Source: an uncultured Collinsella sp. (GTDB taxonomy: Bacteria; Actinomycetota; Coriobacteriia; Coriobacteriales; Coriobacteriaceae). Taken from it: DNA of 10,738 nucleotides. Of the stretch, positions 7,389-10,738 are shown piece after piece. The notes under the pieces are model-generated. The model saw only the letters and a program-made list of their open reading frames with translations. It was not told where the DNA came from and ran no database searches. The stretch covers positions 1 to 10,738 of the forward strand of contig CAUBVH010000032.1 in assembly GCA_958439425.1 (NCBI GenBank). Direction: 5' to 3'. The stretch's first letter is position 1. Each line of letters opens with the position of its first letter. A program made the position numbers and the translations under genes.

Positions 7389-8606
7389 ATGAACAGTGAC
7401 GCCAAGCTACAAATCTTGATCGAGGCCTTGGCTGCTGCCGGGGCCTCGGCGTTGGCAATCGATGGGCATGGACACGTGGCGATTTCGACCATGGATGATG
7501 TCGCGCTCGAGCAAGATGTCGCGGCGTTTGTCGCCGAGCGCCTGGGGCGCGTGGGCAACGGCACGCGCCTGGTGATGGGGCATGCGGGAGGGCGTTTGAG
7601 CCTCGCGGTGCGTCCGGTCGCCAAGGAATACGGCGCGCTTTGGGTGGTCGTGGTCCGCGAGGTGCGCGGTGTGGCGGCACACGCGGGCATTGAGTGGCTT
7701 AACGCAGATGAGGTCGAGGCGCGCTACGAGGCAAGCGCGTACGGCATTGTCGAGGGTGCCGCTGCGGTCTCTGGCCCCGTCTGCGAAAGCTATGCTCGCG
7801 GCGTGCCCCTCATGTTGGAGGGCGAGCTGGGTGCTGGCCAGGCAGAGATTGCAAAACGCCTCTATCTGGATGGGCCTTATGCTGACGAACCCTTTGTGTC
7901 CGTGGCACTTGACGAGCTCACAGATCGCGGCTGGCGCCATCTGCTCAAAAGCTCGGAATCGCCGCTGTTCCAGGCAAGGCTGACCCTTTGTATTGGCGGC
8001 TGGCATGCACTTTCGCCGCAGCGTCTGCGCGAGCTTGTCTCTACGATGACCGACACGGCGCTGGCCGCGCGTTGCCATGTGGTTCTGACGGCAAACGATA
8101 TGCCGGGCGGTGGCGAAAGCGATCAGGCCGCTTTTGTAACCGAGCGCTTGGCGTGCGCAGTGAGTGTGGCGCCTGCGATTGCCGAGCAGGGTGGCGCATC
8201 GAAAAAGGTCGCGCAGTATTTGTCGTATCTATCAGATGTCTTTGGAACTGCCGCTCCGAGTATGTCTGAGGAGGCTGCCTCGACGCTCAACGGCTATCGC
8301 TGGCCACGCAACTATCTGCAGCTTCGCGAGGTCTCGGAACGACTCTATATATTAGTAGGGCCGGGTGTGGCGGAGCGCACGGTGGCGGAGGAGGTGCTCG
8401 CCCAGGAAGACGTCATCAAAACCGCAACCTTTGGCACTCCGACGCTCGACAGCGACCTGTATATCCTGCGTCCACTGGCCGATACCGAACGCGACATCGC
8501 GCGGCTGGTCGTAGGCTACCTTCAGGGCAACCGGACCCGCGCTGCCGAGGTGCTGGGAATAAGCCGCACGACCCTGTGGCGCTTGCTGAAGGACGATGAC
8601 CGCTGA
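7389..8606 (+). CDS. Fis-type HTH regulator with degenerate sigma-54-activator-like AAA+ domain
   Basis: A 405-residue protein. Residues about 120-325 follow the outline of an NtrC-type AAA+ domain: LEGELGAGQAEIAKRLY (143-159) at the Walker A position, PFVSVALDEL (168-177), LTLCIGGWHALS (198-209) at Walker B, CHVVLTAND (229-237) at the sensor strand, and LNGYRWPRNYLQLREVSERL (300-319) where activators have Y-x-WPGN-x-REL. The Walker A lysine is Gln151, the Walker B acidic pair is replaced by glycines (203-204), and no GAFTGA loop is visible, so ATP hydrolysis and sigma-54 contact are unlikely. The C-terminal Fis helix-turn-helix is intact: GNRTRAAEVLGISRTTLWRL at 380-399. Residues 1-115 form a sensor region I cannot name. 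I chose ATG 7389 (GACGGGG 6 nt upstream) over a GTG at 7365. Target genes are unknown. Confidence 0.8.
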   Translation: MNSDAKLQILIEALAAAGASALAIDGHGHVAISTMDDVALEQDVAAFVAERLGRVGNGTRLVMGHAGGRLSLAVRPVAKEYGALWVVVVREVRGVAAHAGIEWLNADEVEARYEASAYGIVEGAAAVSGPVCESYARGVPLMLEGELGAGQAEIAKRLYLDGPYADEPFVSVALDELTDRGWRHLLKSSESPLFQARLTLCIGGWHALSPQRLRELVSTMTDTALAARCHVVLTANDMPGGGESDQAAFVTERLACAVSVAPAIAEQGGASKKVAQYLSYLSDVFGTAAPSMSEEAASTLNGYRWPRNYLQLREVSERLYILVGPGVAERTVAEEVLAQEDVIKTATFGTPTLDSDLYILRPLADTERDIARLVVGYLQGNRTRAAEVLGISRTTLWRLLKDDDR

Positions 8607-8617
8607 GCGAGGCGCTC

Positions 8618-8646
8618 GTGACCGCGTGCAGCGCGTGTGCTACAGT
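8618..8646 (+). promoter_or_regulatory. Likely promoter of the small membrane protein gene
   Basis: GTGACC (8618-8623, 4 of 6 to the -35 consensus), a 17-nt spacer, then TACAGT (8641-8646) with an extended -10 TGC directly before it. Transcription would start near 8653, giving a leader of about 38 nt to ATG 8691. This suggests the gene is not solely read through from the upstream regulator. Confidence 0.45.
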
Positions 8647-8690
8647 CCAAAGCAGTAATGTTTCGATTGCGTTACGGCGTGCGGGGGCGT

Positions 8691-9266
8691 ATGGCGGAGA
8701 CTTCAAAACCAAATCGGGCTCGAAAGCCCACGGCGCCGGTCAACCGTCGCACGACTTCGCGGACGTGGGGCAAAAGCGCCTCAGGCTTCGACGGCTCGTT
8801 CAAACGCACTAGATATGGCTATCCTTCGGCAAGCGCTCGCTTGGCCATGCAGGCCGAATCGTCGCTGTGGGGCCGTAAGCGTGTGGTGGGGTCAAAGCTC
8901 AAGCACGACGGAACGCTCGGCTACATTAGCCGTGGCGCTGCTCGCCGTAGCGGCCTCAATCCCGCAGGCTGGCATCGTTATGTGCCGATCGTGGTCATTG
9001 CCGCGATAATCGCCATCGCGCTCGCGGCACTTGGTTACGCCGGCGGCGGGGCCGACCTGAGTGCGATGTTCGGGTCTGCTGAGCTCGCGCATGCCGGCAC
9101 GGAGCTTGTCGAGGGCGCTCAGGCCCAGACGGGCGTGGCGCCTCAGCGCGGCGTTGTTGCCGCTGCCGCAACGATCGCCGATGCCCAAAAGGGCGAGGAT
9201 GAACAAGGCAGCGAAGCCGAAGCGACCCAGACGAACGAAATGACGACAACCCCATCGGCAAGATAA
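8691..9266 (+). CDS. Hypothetical single-pass membrane protein
   Basis: A 191-residue protein I do not recognise. Residues 1-95 are strongly basic and rich in Arg, Lys and Ser (for example KPNRARKPTAPVNRR at 6-20) and probably cytoplasmic. One transmembrane helix follows at about 98-117 (YVPIVVIAAIIAIALAALGY). The last 70 residues are low-complexity and acidic, rich in Ala, Glu, Gln and Thr, and probably outside the membrane. The positive-inside rule supports an N-in orientation. There are no cysteines or enzyme motifs. The start is uncertain: ATG 8691 has a G-rich stretch (8683-8687) only 3 nt upstream, while in-frame ATG 8658 would lie only about 5 nt from the predicted transcription start. 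The gene follows the Fis-type regulator by 84 nt. Confidence 0.65.
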   Translation: MAETSKPNRARKPTAPVNRRTTSRTWGKSASGFDGSFKRTRYGYPSASARLAMQAESSLWGRKRVVGSKLKHDGTLGYISRGAARRSGLNPAGWHRYVPIVVIAAIIAIALAALGYAGGGADLSAMFGSAELAHAGTELVEGAQAQTGVAPQRGVVAAAATIADAQKGEDEQGSEAEATQTNEMTTTPSAR

Positions 9267-9361
9267 GTTGCGAGTGGGGTGGCTAATTTGGGACGGGCTT
9301 TTTAGCTGCCCAAGTGTCGAATGCCAACAACGGTTCATTCGATGTCAGTCACCAACAGCGA

Positions 9362-9502
9362 GCGAGCCGCATTCACGCCAAGGTGACGTGAAATGAGAGG
9401 GCGCTGACCTTTTGGTCGCGCCCTCGAAATTGAACGTCAGATTGGCGTGAATGCGGCTCGCGCAGCGTCAGCGGGGCCGCCGTTCGTTAGAACGGCGGAA
9501 CT
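9362..9502. repeat. Dispersed composite hairpin repeat, copy B (complete)
   Basis: A 100-nt hairpin spans 9362-9461. The outer 19 bases, GCGAGCCGCATTCACGCCA (9362-9380), pair perfectly with 9443-9461. Going inward, TGACGT (9384-9389) pairs with 9434-9439, AAT (9392-9394) with 9429-9431, GAGGGCGC (9397-9404) with 9418-9425, and GACC (9406-9409) with GGTC (9414-9417) around a TTTT loop. With one further A-T pair (9381/9442) about 41 base pairs form. A second small hairpin, CCGCCGTTC (9477-9485) with 9490-9498, ends 6 nt before the nitroreductase stop codon. The right half matches 2-94 at fixed spacing. Neither strand has a U-tract after the stems. The rest of the gap 9267-9361 holds only a weak inverted repeat, TCGAATG (9317-9323) with CATTCGA (9336-9342). 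Confidence 0.85.
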
Positions 9503-9504
9503 AA

Positions 9505-10026
9505 TTACCTGACGTACACGATGTTGTCGCGGCGAGGCTTGGCCTGGGGAAGCACGTCTTCGGCATAGCCCAGAATGCAGTTGCCCACACCGCGCAGGCT
9601 TCCGTCGGCGGGCAGACCCCACTTGGCCAGCAGTTCCAATCCCTCGGGTGAGTCAAAGACCTCGTGTGCTCGGTGGATCCAACACGAATCGACGCCCAGC
9701 GCATAGGCAGCGTTGAGCAGGTTGCCCATGGCGAGCGAGCCGTCTTCCAGGTGCGTGGGCACGCTGCGGTCGACGAGCACCACTACAACGGTCTTGGCGC
9801 CGTAGAAGGGATCTCCCTCGCTACCCATAACCTGGGCGTTGAGCTGCGAGAGGCGCTCGACGGTTGCGGGGTCGGTGACGGCGACGAACGTGACCGGCTG
9901 GCGTCCCATGCCGCTCGGCGCATACTGACCGGCTTCGATAATGCGTGCGAGCTTCTCGGCCTCGACAGGGCGATCGCTGTATTTGCGGCAGCTGCGGCGA
10001 TGGATGAGTGCCTCGATGGTTTCCAT
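9505..10026 (-). CDS. Nitroreductase-family flavoprotein
   Basis: A 173-residue protein, at the short end of the nitroreductase family. The N-terminal FMN-phosphate motif HRRSCRKYSDRPV (9-21) and APSGMGRQP (36-44) are typical. GAKTVVVVLVD (77-87), the helix around MGNLLNAAYALGVDSCWI (100-117) and the late GYAED (153-157) complete the fold. Members are FMN-dependent oxidoreductases that use NAD(P)H to reduce nitro compounds, quinones or other acceptors, usually as cytoplasmic dimers; the physiological substrate cannot be read here. The start has a strong AGGAGG 4 nt upstream. It stands alone, divergent from the 96-residue orphan gene, and its stop lies 3 nt from the composite hairpin repeat. 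Confidence 0.93.
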   Translation of the reverse strand: METIEALIHRRSCRKYSDRPVEAEKLARIIEAGQYAPSGMGRQPVTFVAVTDPATVERLSQLNAQVMGSEGDPFYGAKTVVVVLVDRSVPTHLEDGSLAMGNLLNAAYALGVDSCWIHRAHEVFDSPEGLELLAKWGLPADGSLRGVGNCILGYAEDVLPQAKPRRDNIVYVR

Positions 10027-10169
10027 GTGTCCTCCTGACGTTGGTTTCGATGCCTCGTTCTTACCCGCCGAACCAAAACCGTAATCGCGCCGTCGGCCCC
10101 AAACAATGCAAGCGACCGAGTGGAAAAGCTGGTTTGCATGAAACTTCAGCCAGAATGTGACAGACCGGT

Positions 10170-10192
10170 GGGATGATTAAACGTTTTATCCC
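10170..10192. promoter_or_regulatory. Palindrome resembling a LacI-family operator
   Basis: GATTAAACGTTTTATC (10175-10190) is a palindrome with a central CG and one mismatched pair, flanked by GGGAT and ATCCC. LacI-family operators are typically near-perfect palindromes with a central CpG. It lies in the 290-nt divergent gap, 144 nt before the nitroreductase start and 125 nt before the 96-residue gene. A related half, AACGTTTATC (10270-10279), lies nearer the latter. No other clear promoter was found in this gap. Confidence 0.4.
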
Positions 10193-10316
10193 GTCTACCC
10201 TGCGGTTTTTACCATTTGCCTAAATGATGCGCGCATAAGCTCTGATAAAGGTTTTACTAAAGGAGTACCAACGTTTATCAACGCGCCATGGTGGCGCCGG
10301 GCCAGGAGGTAACATC

Positions 10317-10607
10317 ATGTTCCAGGCTGGAGATGTCGTCGAGACCGACTTCGAAGGATTTCTGAAGCTGTTGCGTTCCAAGACGCGCGCTTTCGTGTCG
10401 ATCAACGATCACGAGTACTACATCACGCACACCGATGGCTATTGGCGTGTTCAGGATTGCGAGGCCCTCAACGATAAGGGCCACTTTACTGACTGCTCCG
10501 AGCTGGTCAACACGGTCTGCGAGGTCGTCGAGCTGCCTTGGATCTGCGGCAAGAGCCTGCACGACAGCTTCTCGGGCGCCACGGTCTACGAGGCCGTCGC
10601 TGCTTAA
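10317..10607 (+). CDS. Conserved-looking small hypothetical protein
   Basis: A 96-residue soluble protein I do not recognise. It has a near-perfect AGGAGGT 6 nt before the ATG and a textbook terminator after it, so it is almost certainly expressed as its own unit. The sequence mixes beta-prone stretches (TRAFVSINDHEYYIT at 23-37, YWRVQDCEA at 42-50) with an amphipathic C-terminal half. Four cysteines (48, 60, 68, 77), two tryptophans and several histidines could bind metal or form disulfides, but no CxxC motif is present. There is no signal peptide or transmembrane helix. An overlapping 25-codon reading frame starts at ATG 10288, but it lacks a well-placed ribosome binding site. Confidence 0.8.
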   Translation: MFQAGDVVETDFEGFLKLLRSKTRAFVSINDHEYYITHTDGYWRVQDCEALNDKGHFTDCSELVNTVCEVVELPWICGKSLHDSFSGATVYEAVAA

Positions 10608-10633
10608 CAGCCAACAATCGATATTCTCTCGCA

Positions 10634-10668
10634 ACCGCCGGCGCCGCCCCGCGCCGGCGGTCTTTTTT
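10634..10668 (+). terminator. Rho-independent terminator
   Basis: A perfect 11-bp stem, ACCGCCGGCGC (10634-10644) with 10651-10661, a 6-nt loop and then CTTTTTT (10662-10668), 26 nt after the stop codon of the 96-residue gene. Confidence 0.95.
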
Positions 10669-10687
10669 GTCGATATGTTATGTACCT

Positions 10688-10702
10688 TGATTCTCATTTT
10701 CA
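10688..10702. promoter_or_regulatory. Fur-box-like site
   Basis: TGATTCTCATTTTCA matches the 7-1-7 Fur consensus TGATAATnATTATCA at 11 of 14 positions. On the minus strand it reads TGAAAATGAGAATCA, a familiar Fur-box shape. It lies after the terminator, so it would serve a gene beyond the window edge. Confidence 0.35.
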
Positions 10703-10724
10703 TTGCAACAGCCTCAGGACTCAG

Positions 10725-10738
10725 CGCAACGCGTTGCG
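10725..10738. repeat. Perfect 14-bp palindrome at window edge
   Basis: CGCAACGCGTTGCG is self-complementary over all 14 bases and may continue past the edge. It could be an operator half-site or part of a larger repeat; the context needed to decide is missing. Confidence 0.4.

Overview
The window looks like ordinary chromosome from a high-GC, host-associated actinobacterium. My best guess is Coriobacteriia, probably Collinsella. That rests on GC-rich codon use, good Shine-Dalgarno sequences, mostly single-gene transcription units in alternating directions, and general resemblance to Collinsella loci. It is pattern recognition, not a database match. I see no phage, CRISPR array, tRNA, rRNA, insertion sequence or defence island.

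Layout, left to right: the edge of a dispersed hairpin repeat (1-94); a LarE-like sulfur transferase (94-972, -); a HAD sugar-phosphate phosphatase/mutase (1140-1790, +), whose stop codon overlaps that of a convergent LacI-family regulator (1787-2899, -); a 326-nt divergent region with two hairpin repeats and a palindrome; glmS (3226-5073, +) with a strong terminator; a GntR/FCD regulator (5188-5919, -); a divergent YeiH/UPF0324 membrane protein (6082-7116, +); a 272-nt structured gap; a Fis-type regulator with a degenerate AAA+ core (7389-8606, +); a small single-pass membrane protein (8691-9266, +); a complete copy of the hairpin repeat (9362-9502); a nitroreductase (9505-10026, -); a 96-residue orphan protein (10317-10607, +) with a textbook terminator; and an edge region with a Fur-box-like site and a palindrome.

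The genes do not form one pathway. glmS is housekeeping: it makes glucosamine-6-phosphate for peptidoglycan. Each regulator sits beside a plausible but unproven partner: LacI beside the HAD enzyme, and GntR/FCD divergent from the YeiH-like transporter. LarE has no LarB or LarC beside it here.

The most unusual content is between and at the ends of genes. One element is a roughly 100-nt near-perfect hairpin plus a short second hairpin, found just after the stop codons of two unrelated minus-strand genes with identical internal spacing. The other is a 53-nt repeat in inverted orientation on both sides of glmS (50 of 53 positions identical). One copy abuts the -35 box of the lacI-type gene and the other overlaps the GntR stop codon. 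The regulator at 7389-8606 keeps the outline of a sigma-54 activator but has lost its ATPase and sigma-54-contact motifs. I do not see a clear new multi-gene system.
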